Origin: Lineus longissimus
Lineage: Eukaryota; Nemertea; Pilidiophora; Heteronemertea; Lineidae
Direction of reading: 5' to 3'
Assembly (NCBI RefSeq): GCF_910592395.1
Contig: NC_088312.1
Coordinates: 1,426,001-1,490,000, forward strand
DNA length: 64,000 nucleotides
The notes beneath the pieces are model-generated. The model saw only the letters and a list, made by a program, of their open reading frames with translations, had not been told where the DNA came from and ran no database searches. Every line of letters begins with the position of its first letter. The stretch's first letter is position 1. This document shows, one piece after another, positions 22,201 through 36,700 of the stretch. A program made the position numbers and the translations under genes.

Positions 22201-25120
22201 GACACTCTCGTATCAATGTGGTCGATCTTTTCTTGACTGTCGTGGCTGTGTTGTTCATCTATCTCAACACCTTGGCAACTCCCGAATCTGTGTGATTATG
22301 ACAGTCTGATTTCTCTCACCTAATTCAATCTGTTTTTGTCTCCATACATAATTGCAAGAGTGTGGAGATACCAGAACCTGGTCTGGTTGTGACTGTCTTA
22401 TCTTTCTCTTCGTTTTGGGGACACGGTGGACTGCCATGTCCAATTCAGTGATTGTGATTGTGATTGAACAGTCTATCCCTCACCATGTTGGCAACACTCT
22501 GGACCACATTTGGGCTGGTTGTAACTGTCTCATCTGTCTCACAATGTTGGAGATGAATGAGGACAGACGTGGTCTGGTTGTGACTGTCTCATATCTCTTC
22601 CTCTGTTGACAACACAGTGGAGCTACAAGGACTGAAGTGATCTGGTTGTGACTGTCTCATATCTCTCATTGTGATGGTAAAGCGGTAGAGATTCTAGGCC
22701 TGATTCGGTCTGGTTGTGATAGTCTTATGTCTTTCACCATGTCAGCAATGCAGTAGAGCTGGGCCTGCTTCACCTCTCTCATCGCATTGGCAACATGGTT
22801 CAGTGGTAATTCCCAATGTCTGTGTGATTATGGCAGGCTCTCTCAATACGTTGGCAACACATCAGAATACCAGGACCAATTTGGTCTGGTTATGATTGCA
22901 TCACCCTCTCTCCGTGTTGTCACCAGAGTTGAGGCGGTCTCATCCTCCCCACCCTGTTGGCAGAACAGTGGAGAAACCAGGCATACTGGTTGTGACTGTC
23001 TCACCTCTTTCAACATCTTGTTTGGTGACAGACCATATTGGTCTGGTTGTGACTAGACATTTAGAGGAGTCACCAGTCCTATGAGGTGATTGTGGTCATT
23101 TCTAAGTAGGTGACAGTTGCATTGTGAGGTACTTCAAGTCTGCACAAGAGATTGGGAGTGGAGTACAGTCAAATGCCACTTGTGCTTTACTGTCTAGACA
23201 GGGAGGTTGTGACATGTCTCATGAGACAACCGTCATTTTTCGAGAGTATTTACTCTCTCCAAATACACAATGTTCTGCCATAGAAATAAAGGAGAAAAAC
23301 ACTGGTTTAACAATAAAAACAGTAACACATTTTTATTCTGTATGAAATTTCCACCATCAAATGATGATGATATGTACATGTGCAGTCTTTGTAGCATCAA
23401 ATCATTACAATGGTCTCACACAAATTATTCTCTACAAAATGATGATGACCTTCATGGGCATGAAGTCAGCGACCGTTTGATACATACAAATTTGAAGTTG
23501 TAACACACACTGCAGAAACAAACACTCACAGTGGAGCAAGTATTGTGACTCCGAATTAGTAGTAATGCCCCAAAATTCAGGAAATTTTCGAATTATCAGA
23601 AAGGGCAAGCAGCAAATATTTTGTCACCTTGACGACCGTACTTTGATCTCAAAAGCTCAGACAACATCGCAACTACAAGCAATAACAAGAAACTCACTTG
23701 GTACCACTGTTAGCTGATAATTCTTGCAGGTTCTTTTTCAAGAACTTTGCAACAAAAACCTATCTTTGCAAGAGAAAAAACCACGAAAATATATTTTTCC
23801 ATGAAAACCGAAATTTCGCGATCCACCAAAAAGTCATGATGATACAAAATGAGTTTCGTAAGAAAGTAAAGCAGAGTACCGTACCCCCACGGAGTTAAGC
23901 GACATCTAAACTATTAAGGGACAACATTTAAAACCACTAACATCAGTATCAAAGAGCTGATGCCAGAGGCTTTTGATATCAAGAGTATTGTAATAATACT
24001 TCAATGTCAAAAGTGCTTAAATCATGAATGATTCATGTGAGCTTTCACATGTTTTCATGAATTTGGCCTCTGATGTCAGTGGTTGATTATATACAATAAC
24101 TAAATGGTTGAACGTTCCTTCACCGGCATAAATCTCTGCCAAAGTAGGAAACAATCAACCAACCAGTATCCCAAACGGGTTGCGTCTATTCTAAATTCAG
24201 TCAAAATGTCCCATAACTCAGTCTGAAATTCAGACATTATATCTGAGGGCCAGTCCCTCAAAATGCATAGTCTGTGATACTCTCAAATGTTTTTACACTC
24301 AACATCCCAAAAAAACCAAAAGTCTTCCTGATAAGTCACCTCCCCCTCCCTACACTTCAACATTTGAAAGTAAAAGATGATTTTTACAATATTTTTGTCA
24401 ATATATCAATTTTGAGAACATCACAGTTGGTCAACTCTCCACAGACAGAGTTAAGAAAAATATTTCAAAACCTTTAACTCAGCTATGGAGAGTGGAGTAC
24501 ACCCAGCAAAGAATGTAACCTATAGAACAGGAATACATAGAAAACGCACAAAGAAGCAATTCAAAGATGAAATCTCCATGTCCAAAAACTGAATTCTTGT
24601 TTTGTCGGCGAAAGCAAAGTTTCTCACTCTGAAATATTCAAATTTGTTTTGAACAAGACTTGAAATTGTTTATTATTTGATTTAGGGCTGATGTCATAAA
24701 ACTTTCACACACATCACTTTTCACAAATAGGAACGTTTTGCAGCATGGTTACGACCTGTTGATGACCAATAATACAGAGGTGATGTCTAAATCATCTTTG
24801 GTGCATTAACAAAGACCAACACAAAATGTCATAAAATCAATAAAGAATTACACGATAAAGCAAATGTTATTTACATTTTGCAACATAAATAAGGTTCATG
24901 CTAAATGATGGAAGCTGGGGACCTATTCACAAGGTACTAATATGCAATAAATATTAATAGTAGGTATACAATGATACAATTAGAAGGGTTGCCTATTTCA
25001 CTCTCATGTTTATGTCTAAACATTTTCCATTTGAAAACTGCAGTTTCCAGATATTCCTCACTGGCAAAACAAATGCAACCCTTCTAAACATGATGATAAA
25101 AAATGCAATTCTGTTTTACT

Positions 25121-25550
25121 CTGAAATGATTCTAAATTAAACCAGAGGTTGATTAGCTCACCAACCTTCCCTTGAATGAACCTACAATATGAAAATGAAA
25201 CTACATCAGCAAACTCAGCTCAATTCCTCCAATTACTTTCATCTATAGAAAATGTTTGCTTATTCTGAAATGATTCTAAATTAAACCAGAGGTTGATTAG
25301 CTCACCAACCTTCCCTTGAATGAACCTACAATATGAAAATGAAACTACATCAGCTAACTCAGCTCAATTCCTCCAATTACTTTCATCTATAGAAAATGTT
25401 TGCTTATTCTGAAATGATTCTAAATTAAACCAGAGGTTGATTAGCTCACCAACCTTCCCTTGAATGAACCTACAATATGAAAATGAAACTACATCAGCTA
25501 ACTCAGCTCAATTCCTCCAATTACTTTCATCTATAGAAAATGTTCGCTTA
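25121..25550 (+). repeat. Tandem repeat, 144-bp unit, three copies
   Basis: Copies start at 25121, 25265 and 25409 with CTGAAATGATTCTAAATTAA and run to AAAATGTTYGCTTA. The three are almost identical (e.g. CAGCAAACT versus CAGCTAACT), so the duplication is recent. The array lies in the probable 3' UTR of the NAV gene. Confidence 0.93.
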
Positions 25551-27155
25551 AAGTCTGTCTTTGTTCAGAAAACTACAAAAATAGACGAATGAGATGGATA
25601 TACATGTATTTAAATGACCTAACGACAAAACAATTGTGGCAGCGGTGACATACAAATGTCATGTTAAAAGAGTGAATGTGACCAAAGAATACATTTTTGC
25701 ATGATAGCGGTGGAAAATCCCCCCCCCTTGAAAAATACAAGCTGATCATTAAGCTAAACTAAAGCCTGCTGATTGCACATGACATCAACATTTAGGGAAA
25801 CATCTATGTATGCTCACACCAGGTCCTATAACAACTACCATATGAACCCATGTAAACCAGAGCTGCCTCAATATACAAGGATACAATACTGCACAGACAG
25901 TTCAAATGGTCATCAAACATTTGGTTCAATATCAGAAGAATTTGCCCATGACTGTTTTCACATCAAAGCTAAACCTTTATAGTTTGAGTGAACTCAATCC
26001 TGATTAAATCGTCTTCAAATAATTTGAACCAAACTGAAAGTTTTTGGAGCAATATTGTCAAAATACTGATTTTTAGTGACAAGGAGCAATCCAAAAACTA
26101 AAAGCGATGCTCGCCCAACATCATATGTAGCAGGTAGTTTAGTTATATTGGTGGTAGGCGAGGTAGGGCCCGAGCGGGGATCGACACATCAGGCGATAAA
26201 ATGATCATGTATATCTGTCAAACGATTGACAAATATCTCAAACAAGTCCATATTCACCTGGCACAAGTACCCAGCAAGCCTTAGGTAGAGCACTCACTAG
26301 TTCTTTGAGGTGTTTTTGCACCATGACGGACTATAGGGTACGTAAGACTTTCTGCCTCATGATCATTATTAGTTCACTTGATACCTATTCCTACTCTATC
26401 TACATTGATTTGCTAAAATGCATGTTTTTTCTGCCACGAGGCATTTGTCAGTGTAATATTCAGCACCATGATTGTGAGTCATTTACATATTCAAATGAGG
26501 TTATATATATCTATCATAACAGGTCACTGATTGGCCAATGATGTGTATGTCTATTCACAATGAGGATCCCCGATGTCAATCACCACCGAGGGGACATTCC
26601 CTGGTCACATGGGTGCAAACACTCCATGAATATCTGAGAACAGAGTATTTTACCAAAAAATCACCCAAAGAATTTGTCACGTTTTTCTTCGATTGACTAA
26701 AAAATTGGTAGGATTACTTCCCCCCGATGCCACCAAACCAAATGGTGGTACATTTTATACTTCATGTTTGGCAACAATTTAAGTGTTTCATGCGAAGTAA
26801 AATAGTTGATTGAGGAAGAACGGCACTCCTGGCCACCGTCAAAATCATGCCCCTCTCATCTTCTGACGTCATCATTCAAAGAGATACCATATATAACGTG
26901 GCACTCCTCTGATTTCTTAAAGAGTATTATACATAATGTGACCATGAAACCATCATTCATTGTGAGATTCACTGCCTGCTGTGACTAAATACAGAGCGGC
27001 GACAAATACATGATGATACAGATTATATAAAATAATACAGAAACCAATTTGACCTAACATACATTGTGCTACACATTCATTCACATATCAACATACATGT
27101 AATATGGTTAGCTAAGTTTGGTCTAAGATTAAATAGAAAAGATAAGGCACAATGA

Positions 27156-27233
27156 CTTAAGATTCATCTTAAGTAAATACACTTAAGGGACTTAAGCTAA
27201 ACTGAAGTTTAGCTTAAGTAAGTTTAGCTTAAG
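27156..27233. repeat. Cluster of six CTTAAG palindromes
   Basis: Six CTTAAG hexamers lie within 78 bp, some inside longer mirror-like strings such as AGCTAAACTGAAGTTTAGCT. The RNA could fold into several alternative hairpins. Confidence 0.7.
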
Positions 27234-27797
27234 TAAAATCGTTGACTTATACTTCGGCTTTGAAAAACTCAAGCTGGCTCGAGCTATAGACATGAGTCAG
27301 CTCTAAGATTAAACTTCACTTTTAGTTAAACTTTAGGAGACACAGATTTGAGTGCGAGACTTCAGTTCATACTTAGGATAGACCAGTCTTTACCCCTTGA
27401 CACCACTGACACAATGTAGGGCCAACAAGTCCACTTCCTTCTTGCAGAGCTATGGCCGCAAAGCCATACCTTTCACTTTATCACAACAGATATTGTTCCT
27501 GGTTTGTTCCTTTTAACACTTTCACTCCTGCTCAGTTAATCCTGTCCACATTTTGTAGGATCAAGGCTTGGCCAGTTCTATCTTTTCCCGTCCACATGAT
27601 ATGGAATCCCAGAATCACCTCACACTGTCCGCGTGAACTGAATTCTACCAAAGCAGAAGCCTGATACACTTGAATCGACCGCCATATCTGAACACAGCTA
27701 GTATCAGGCACTGGAATAAGAACCTCTAAACGAGACCCTCCACTAATCCCATGACTTATTGCACTATCGCCACAATGGGCCTGTAGGCTCAACTCTT

Positions 27798-30700
27798 TCA
27801 AATGGTTGACTCCACACTGCCTGAGTTTGTCCGTGAAGATGACCCGTGGTCAGATTTGTTCATGTCATTAGTGCTATGGCTGTCCAGGCTTGTGTTATCA
27901 CTATCGTTACTCTGTGGACTTGAATAACTTGCTGCCTCCTGTAGTCTCATCAACATATTTAACTGAAAGAAAACAAGGCGATATTTACATGGGTTGAGGC
28001 TGAATGGGATCTTTCTTTGCCTCTGCATGATTCCCACCAAGGTTTAGGCAATCATTTCTGCAGGAAATCATATCAAAGTAACATACTCTATGCTATGAAA
28101 AACTTTTGTGGCAGATTAACTTTTAAAGCACCTTCCCCCAAATAAAAGTTAGTGCACACTCACCAATGGGTCTCCCTCAACATCACTCTGGGCTTGCTGG
28201 GTGGCCTTCGCTTTTCCTTCTCCCACCATTCCCTGTGTATCATACCCAACATCCTCCGGTCGCAGTCTCTGTAGCGACGGCCAGTCTTCGCTGTGGCCGT
28301 CATTGGTGGGTCCCCACGGGTATGTCTCAATCACCCATTCTGCTGGATCTTCCCATGGGGCACGACGACCATACAACTGGAAATGTAGGAAAATAGACAA
28401 ACCCCGATTATTTTCTTTCATTAGTGACTATTCCACGACCCTTCAGCCTTTGTAATAACCTCACGCTCATGCTGTCTCATCACTGGAAAGATGGGTTCCA
28501 ATAATGGGCTGACTATTCAATGACATGACGAGGCACACAGAAACCAAAAGATCACAGAGAACATCTTATGAACATAAGATATTCATATGCCTGGAGTATG
28601 TGATGAATGATCCTTTACTCCTTGTAGAGACTGCAGACCTGACACATCATGGCAGAAATGTTATATGTTTCAAGGGGTCTCACTGAATCATGGACTTATA
28701 GTGTTGTCAGGACTTCTATAGCTCACCACCTTGACTCACAAAGTTCACACAACAGTTGTCAACTTTTGAATGCTCTCAGGTCACAAGGTCAACTGGGTAC
28801 ACAGTAAACCCTGAAATGTTTGCATTTGACAGTAATTAGGCTATTAAGACAAAAGCTATACCAGGTTCACAATGCCCCGACGAGCACGGGATCAGGCTCG
28901 GGGACAATCTGGTAAGCAAGACGGATAGACAGACAAGCGGTAGAATTTAGAAAGAGTTAGTTCCAAAGTATTGGATGTATGAGACTGATTCATGGGACTG
29001 AATCGTGGTGCCTTACGTTTCTCACCTGAAGTCCTTCTCGAACTGCCTCCAACATATACGGAACAATGGAGTAATTCCACAGGTCCGTGAACCAAACTTG
29101 TGAGCCAGACATGTCCATCGGACATGACAGGAACAGACGTGGACCTACGAAAGAAAGGGCACACATAAGTATCATGATTGACACAATCCTTTTTCAAGAA
29201 AGTAACTGTATTTTGGCGAATTTAGTGCTACATGCTGTATGAGAGCAGATCAACCAGGCATTCTAGCTATAATTGGAAATAGTGGCAAGTAATTCCAGCA
29301 AAGGTGTTCCATATTTGCGCAATCTGTCTTTCAAACCCTCAGTGTCCTCAAAGGATTTGTGACCATGTCACTTCCGTCTCATTACCTCTAAAAAGGCTCT
29401 GAAGGCTGGTTATTGAAAATGGGGTATGTACACAATACTTCATGCTTCAATTAAACTAATCACACTGAATAAAAAGTCATTATAGATCACTTAACTTACC
29501 AATGGTTACGTCTGACGAACTATGAGTTTCCAAGAACTTGTTCAAATGTTGCCAAACTTTCGGCATCCACTCTGACATTTTGTTCAAGTCGTTGTTGCGC
29601 ATGCCCGTTTTCACCTCCGCTTCAATCAGCTTTCTCCGCAGATATCGTCCCAGGAATCCCTTGACCGGTTCCATATGATTCGCACATAGCACCCATCGGA
29701 AGTTATGGTGAAGTTGGAGGTTGGTGGTGGAACATGTTGCCTGGTTCATTGTTCCAATGATGTATGGGCTGAAATGACAGTGAAAGTGAACATAAAAGGC
29801 TGCTAAACTTCAAATAACCTAACATTTTCTTTACAGGAGTGACATGAGTAAATAGTCAGTAAATGAGCTCCAACATGAAAGGTATTTGTTGTAAAATGCC
29901 ATCAGCTATCTCCATGTAACATCACTGATTTGTCTTTTTTAACAATTTGTCCATCAATTTTCAAGAAATCTTCCTTTTCGAGAGATCTCAGATTTGCAAA
30001 AGGTAACATAATCGTCTATTGTGAACTGAACGCTACATTGAAAGGAAGTATTACAGCCTAAATGCAAAGTTGATAACATTTAAACACGGATAATTTCCCA
30101 AAGAACCAAACGATGTTTCAACGTACCACTTGAGGTATTTGCAGCTGAGGAAACCGTTGAAGACTTCACCGAGTGAGCCGACATGATGAAGGTTGTCCAA
30201 GATGACAACAGAGGGCAGCTCACTAGCCGAACTGCTCTCACACTGCTCAGCTATGTTCGTCAAGTATTGCCGCAGTTCTTTGCTTGACTTGTGGTCGACA
30301 TTAAACGTTGCGATAGCAGTCGGGGCGAGTTCTTTACCAGATCTAGAATAGAACAAATTGAATATGATGAATAGGTTACATGAAGCAAACGCTTTCATTT
30401 ATGGAAAGAATGACTTGTTTTAAAAGTAACTCAGATATAAGAATCATCTCAAATTACAAGTCTATAGAGACATTTTAAGCTTTTTACATTGTATATAGGT
30501 GAAGTTGATTTGTATTTTTGTATTTATTGATGAAACCAAGGAAGTGACTGTAAAATTTGCATAAGTCTTACCTTAGCACCAAGTAAGTGGCCAGTTTCTG
30601 AGCGAGGTATGTCTTGCCTGTGCCACTGGGTCCACACAGAATAATCCTCCTGTGTTCGATGAGCAACGAGATGTACCGCTGTATAATAGACTTGGGTATC

Positions 30701-33700
30701 AACGTCTCAAATGCTACGTTATCCACACTGTTGTGTTGGGAGCCTTTCAACACAATCTTTATTGACATGTCTTCACCGACCAGGTAACCGCAGGGTAGGA
30801 GCTCGGGGTCTTTTGCATCTGTAACGAAGAGAAAGTATACATGAGACTTTGAACTGCTGAGGTTTTGAGAAAAAGGAGCTCCACTCGAGGTGAGACAACC
30901 AACACGAACTGTGAGGTATCAATTCTAATCTAAAACACCGCCAACTAAACACTGAAGTGTGATATTGACTGCTTCCGTACTTTACACCAACTGAAGTGAT
31001 TATGGTCGGTCGTCTCAGTCCTTCCTGCCAACTGCCAGCACATGCACTCTGTGCCTTGGTTTAGTCCTTATCTCCTTGAGCCTTTGAGCCGCATAAACAC
31101 TGAGGTTACACCAACAGTCAGGAATCAAGATGATAAAGCTGCTGTAACTTACTTGAGCCCTTAATGCGAATAATTTCACCAATATGGTAGCATAAAACAC
31201 TTTCAGAATTGAGTCCAAGATGAGAGACTGGGTCAACTCGGATGCAATAATCCTGAAAACAAGAAAATTAACGGTGAGTTAACTTTAACAGATGGCTTAT
31301 GTCAACATAAGTGAGAGTTTTAGCTCTTTTGAATATCAATCCATCAATCAATGTTACACTTGTTGGAGATTTGATAGTACCACACTCAGAGCTCCAAACC
31401 CCCAAAGTATCATCAGAACCAGATAGCATGTTATTAACTTCAGTTATCATCTAAAGAGTAGCGTTTACTGCTATTACTGTAAGTTCTTCCACAATCCTCA
31501 CCTTAAATATTCTCTTCACAATGCTGTCCAACATATCCCATCTTATTTTCCCGCTGACTGACATCGTCCCAAGGTAGATCTCTGGCGGCCGGATTTCCAT
31601 CAACTGCTTCACGTCCGTCTCGTTCCCACTGTAAACTGATATCGATATCCTCCTTCCATCACGATCAGAACTGTCATTCAACAGCATATCTAAATTCGAC
31701 GCATGGTCCTCTCCTAAACTCAACCGCTTGTCGAGGTCATCACTTCCCTTTGGTGATAGCGTCATCGGTGCGCACGGACTGCTCGGACTGCTAGGCTTGC
31801 TCCCAGAATGCACCATTCTCTGGAGGCGATCGTTATCAGCTTTCAACGTCGACATCTCATTCTGAAATGACAGCGAAACGACGCATCAGAGTATTGTAGC
31901 AAACTAGAAAGTGAACTTCTTAACCTTTTGGTTGTCTGCAACCTTTACAACATCAATAATAATGTGAATCCTTTATCTCAAGAATATACGATGTCGGTAT
32001 AACTTGAAAGTAAGGTTCACGTTACTTGGAAGCTCTACAGTAAGTTTCATAGCGGCTGTCTTCAGACTGAAAGCTACATAAAGGTGACCTGAACTAACAT
32101 AGGATGCACTGAAAATGCTGAAGGTACAAAAATCTAAGTGATGTGAAACAAGCTTGTGAATTGTGTGGCCTCAATCATTGGTAATGACAAATTATCCATT
32201 GAACATTTAGGAGAACATTAAAGTAATCTGTGACCATCTGATCAAGTAACATTAATATACATTTATAAACATGTAGTTTTGAATATGGTAAACATAATAG
32301 GCCATGAAACATTGGCAACATTGCATGCAGAATGTAGTGTTGTGCAACTAAGGATGTCAATCATGACCAGCACTGTGGTAGAGTGTCTACTGATGCTGGC
32401 TAAGGCTCCACCACACAACATAACCGGTAGTGATATCATTTCATTCAAATAACATGCTGTACTTAAAACAATATTATGAGGCAAAAAATTAGTGTTATTC
32501 ATGAGTACTAGTTCCATACACAATACCGACATAAGCATCAGCTGACTCCATACCAGAATTTGATTTGTTACTTTGTTATAAGTGTTATTGTGCCAAAGAC
32601 TGGAGTACACAATTACCCCCCCCCCCCCCCCCCGAACGGTATTCTACCGAAGATAATGAAAGCTGGGTTATGGTGTCATGCAAATTGTAGCAGTTTGCAC
32701 ACATCTGGGTTTCCTCACAGAGACCCTCACTGAAGCCATTGCTGACTATTTTCAATGGATTAAATTTGTGTCATCCATGTCAGTTTTCCAAGATTGATGG
32801 TATGGTAAAGTGAGGATGAGTATGTGGCAACACCCAAATGTGTGCAGATCATGGTCGAATTGTCAACTTGGAATTTGTTTAGGATACATGGAAGGAAGGT
32901 CAACATTGGGAAGGGCAGAGTACCTTCATGGCCTGAGAGAAAGATGTGTTTAATAGAAGAGCCACTCATCCATACATGCTACACATTTATTTCTATCTCG
33001 GCCCAAGCTTTCCCCCTGCTCATGGAAGTTAGGTATGATCATTTAGAATCCTAAGTTTGCAAGAACCTGAGATGATATTGCCACTGGTCTTGAGCTTGCC
33101 ACTGAATCCCAGCTGAGATTTGGAATGTTCACCACAGGATAACAAATAAGGTCCACCCATAAGATATCAGCATTCAACTGGGCTCAGACTCACCACAATA
33201 CAGCCAAAATACTTTGAGTTTTGTTTTATGCTCTTATGTTTATAAGTGAACCTACCAGAAAGAGACCAATTTAATGGAGCAGAACCACGTTTGAAATGGA
33301 AACCTGTGGTGAATGAGATAGAAGTTGAGCAAGCAGCAAGCAGCTAAATCTTGAGATAGGCAGGCACGCAAAGCATATGATTCACATTCCTTAGGACAGT
33401 GTTCTCCAATAGTTGAGGCAGAGGGGTTTATTTGACACCCCAAAGACTGGGGCCCACCCCTCTACCCCACATTTCTTCAACCGTAACCTTGCCTTATAAA
33501 CACCCATTTCCAAGTGGATGTGTGATATCTCATATGGTCAGTTCGAAGAATGCCAGCCATCAGTAGTATGAGTGTGACGCTGGCATCGTTGCTGTCCCCG
33601 TACCTGCCTAACCTTGGAGAACACTGGATGATTAGTATAACCTTAAAACTGACCTCGGATAGCTCCAAGTTCCCATAGCTCCCGTCAAGCCTATTCAGGC

Positions 33701-36700
33701 TGTTTTGCGATGAGACCATGGTGTGTAGTCTCTTATTATCCTGTTTCAGTGATGACATCTCGGTCTAAAAACAATGGAAATACATTCAGCGTTTCCGACC
33801 CTGCCACCACCACAATGGCATTCAGCGTTTCTGACCCTGCCACCACCATGATGGCCAGATATATGTCAGGCTAAATGTACAGAACCACCAAGCTTGAACA
33901 TGTGATGAAGAAAAACATGCCCAATTTTAAAATGGCAATCACCAACAAGCATGTTCTTGCTGAGTCATCTTTCTTTCATTCAGATGCAATAAAAAAACAT
34001 AGTATTTTTGCAAAGATACAATAAAAAATACAAATTTATCCACCTCCTTCTTAAATTCATAAAAATAACAACTTTAGTAATATTAATGTATCAGTAAGTG
34101 CAATATTACTAACAACATCGACTTTTGTTAAAAAAAACTGTTTATCACAACATTAAGGGGAAACGCATCGGTCCTCAATTAGTACATTTCAATGTGATAT
34201 TAGAATCAATGAAAAGAAAAAATGGTCAAAGCAGGCATATGACAGTTTTGCTCCAGCATTATATAGGGCAGCAGTATATTGACAGCATGAAGTAATGGAT
34301 ATGGGCTCACCACACGATTCTAATGGTAACATGGGCAACAGAAAATGAAAATCAATTCTAAATTGATTCTTTGCTATTGAATTTTTAAAGTTCCCATTGC
34401 AAATAATGAGGACTCAAGGCATGGTATTCAAGAGCAAAAATACTCGGATATTCGGTTGCAAATCTTAATCAAAATCTTAATTAAATTTATTGAAATTATG
34501 ATCAGATAATGAAATCTGATTAATTTTCAATACTCTCAATGAAACTAAGCTATAGCTGCATTCTTATACGAGCCATGAGCATGATGATTCCTATTAAGAT
34601 GATTTTGACAAAAAGCAGATGACCTTGGAATATAAATCACTTAAATCATCCTAAGTCATATTCAGTCCTGATTTAAAAGCAGATGAGGGTGACGTTCTCC
34701 TGTGTTTGGTAGGCTTTTTCATGGTATGACTTAAAGCTGAGAGGCATTCAAGACAAAACCTTGCATTGTGGCACAATTCGACACAAGTAGAGCACATGAG
34801 AACCACCACAGCTCCAGTAGGTCAAAACATCAGTATGAATCATTCAATCTCGACACCAAGACCAAGCCAAGAGTTCAGACTTGAATTAATCTGTGTGAAA
34901 CAGTGGATCACTAAACTATGGGTGAAAGGAGAAAAAAATTACAACATTTAGCATCTAAAATTCGACCATGGAGCAGATATTGTGTGGTCTGGATCACAAA
35001 GGAAATGAAGTTCACAAGTACTGATACATCACTTTTGACGTTTTAGAAACATCTTAATACTTTATCCAAATGCCATCAACAATTCTATGCCATGAATTTC
35101 ATAAAAAAACCGCCAAAAGTGAAATGAATTTTCATCCAACAAAACATCTGCCCAAGGTTTAGGTCACATGACTATACGGAGCCTCACCTTCATTCTGGTC
35201 ATCGTTTCTCGGAGCTGCTCCAGCTGATGAGCAGACGACAGCGCCTCCAATCTGATATCGGTCAGTTTCATGTCTTTCTCTTGTAGCTGTTTCTGTAAGA
35301 CCCTACATTCCTCATCGTCACCCAGCCTGGAAAGCAATTTGAAAAGCTTGAAGTTGTCTAAAGACACAAAGCGATCCAAGTCACAAACAGGACATGGAGT
35401 TATATTTCCAAAGACTTCCAACTTCACGTGAATCACTTGAACAACAACAGTTTTATATAAACCACTATACTTACGCGTGGGAGGAGTTTGAGAGCTTCAT
35501 GCCTGACAGTGGTGTCCCTGGCATATTGCTGTGTAAGCCTTGAAGAAGAGGTGAGTTGGGCACAGATATATCAGAGTGCATACTCGACGTTTCATCCAAG
35601 TCTGACGCCGAGCCTTTGCTTTTCTTGTTTTTATTCGATGAGAAGGCTTTACTAAAGGAACTCCGAAGCTGCAAAAGGCAAAATATAAATAATGAAGCAA
35701 AATAAAGATCACTTAATTGCCTTAAAGACAATTGTCAAAACCATTGATGCTTTTACTCAGCCAACACATATTTGTCGACAATGAATCATCACCGCGACTG
35801 GTGGAAGTTGCAACAAAGTTTCCGGGTGCAGAATGGGTAGAGCCTAGCTTGCTCAAGCCAACCAGCTTAGCTGATTAATGAGATGTACCTTTATCTCAGC
35901 ATCTGAGGTTTCAGCAGACAATCCTGATAGATTCAGTAATTAGTGTCTGTCTTCAGATTACTCATAAGCAGAGTGCTTCAGAGCAGTATAGACCGGGTTA
36001 CATATCCAAGGCCCAAGTCTCCTTGCTGCTGACAATCACTACAGAGCTGATGTCGGCTGACAGCCTCATTAAACGAAGAGTACATCTTCACATACTATTG
36101 GCAAACAAGTTCCATTCAGTCACATACCGGGAAAACCGGGGAAAAATATACCTCCCCATGAGCTCCAGCAATGAGCCCAATTAGCAACCAATTAACAACC
36201 ACCAGCAAGTAGATTGTAAGCAGTGGCCTGTTGAATAGTTTTGAGCCCTCAGGGATTATTTCCTAATGGCAAAGGCCCAAGTGTTAGTCTTGATGCCAAC
36301 AAGATGATGATGTTAGTGGTAACCAGCAAGATTTCCCCGAGTGGATTAAAATGCTGAGTATGCGTACTCATTCACCCTTTGCAGGTATCAATGTTATGAT
36401 GCTTAAAGTCCACAATCGCATCTTACCCAGCTTCCTTTGCCCTTCTTGCCTTTCTTCTTATCAGACTCTGTGATCGATGACTGCTGACTCGTCACGCTGC
36501 ACGCACTTGATAAACTGTTAATACTTGACATGCTGTCCGAGGAAATCTGCCGACTCAGATTTTGGGCATCTGACGGACTCGTCACTGGAAATAGTTGAGA
36601 CAGTTATACTGTGTGTCAAAGTAAACATGATACACTTTTACAATCAGATACCTCAGAACTACCACTCAGATCCTAACAAAAATTCTAGTATTTGGGACAA

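Larger units (their letters stand above)
18270..23065. repeat. 4.8-kb inverted repeat made of ~68-bp satellite units
   Basis: The left arm (about 18270-20040) reappears in reverse complement in the right arm (about 20680-23065), centred near 20370. Matching landmarks: the unique string around 19810-19850 (CAGATCAGGTCCAGCCTGACAG) is found inverted at 20895-20925, and the block 19590-19640 (CAGTTACAACTGTCGGTCCTGG) is found inverted at 21115-21145. Within the arms the same theme (GAGAGAT..GACAGCCACAATCAGACCACATCGGTCC..CAGCTCCACTG..CCAACG) recurs with many substitutions, so the palindrome is itself a diverged satellite. The many short open frames inside are by-products of the repeat. It separates the 3' ends of the convergent BRWD/PHIP and NAV genes. 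Confidence 0.8.
23066..27797 (-). other. Non-coding: probable NAV 3' UTR and intergenic
   Basis: No exon was found. The stretch is AT-rich, lies directly downstream of the NAV stop codon on the minus strand, and has AATAAA hexamers in minus orientation near 24669-24674 and at 23332-23337, the latter just before the inverted repeat begins. A 3' UTR of up to about 4.4 kb would be long but is normal for a neuronal gene. The stretch contains a 144-bp triplicate and a cluster of CTTAAG palindromes. Confidence 0.45.

Noticed and set aside
18808-22609. Several open frames of 70-107 codons on both strands with repetitive Val/Leu/Trp/Ser-rich translations
   Set aside because: They repeat with the 68-bp satellite and change frame with it (68 is not a multiple of 3). 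They are by-products of the array, not genes.
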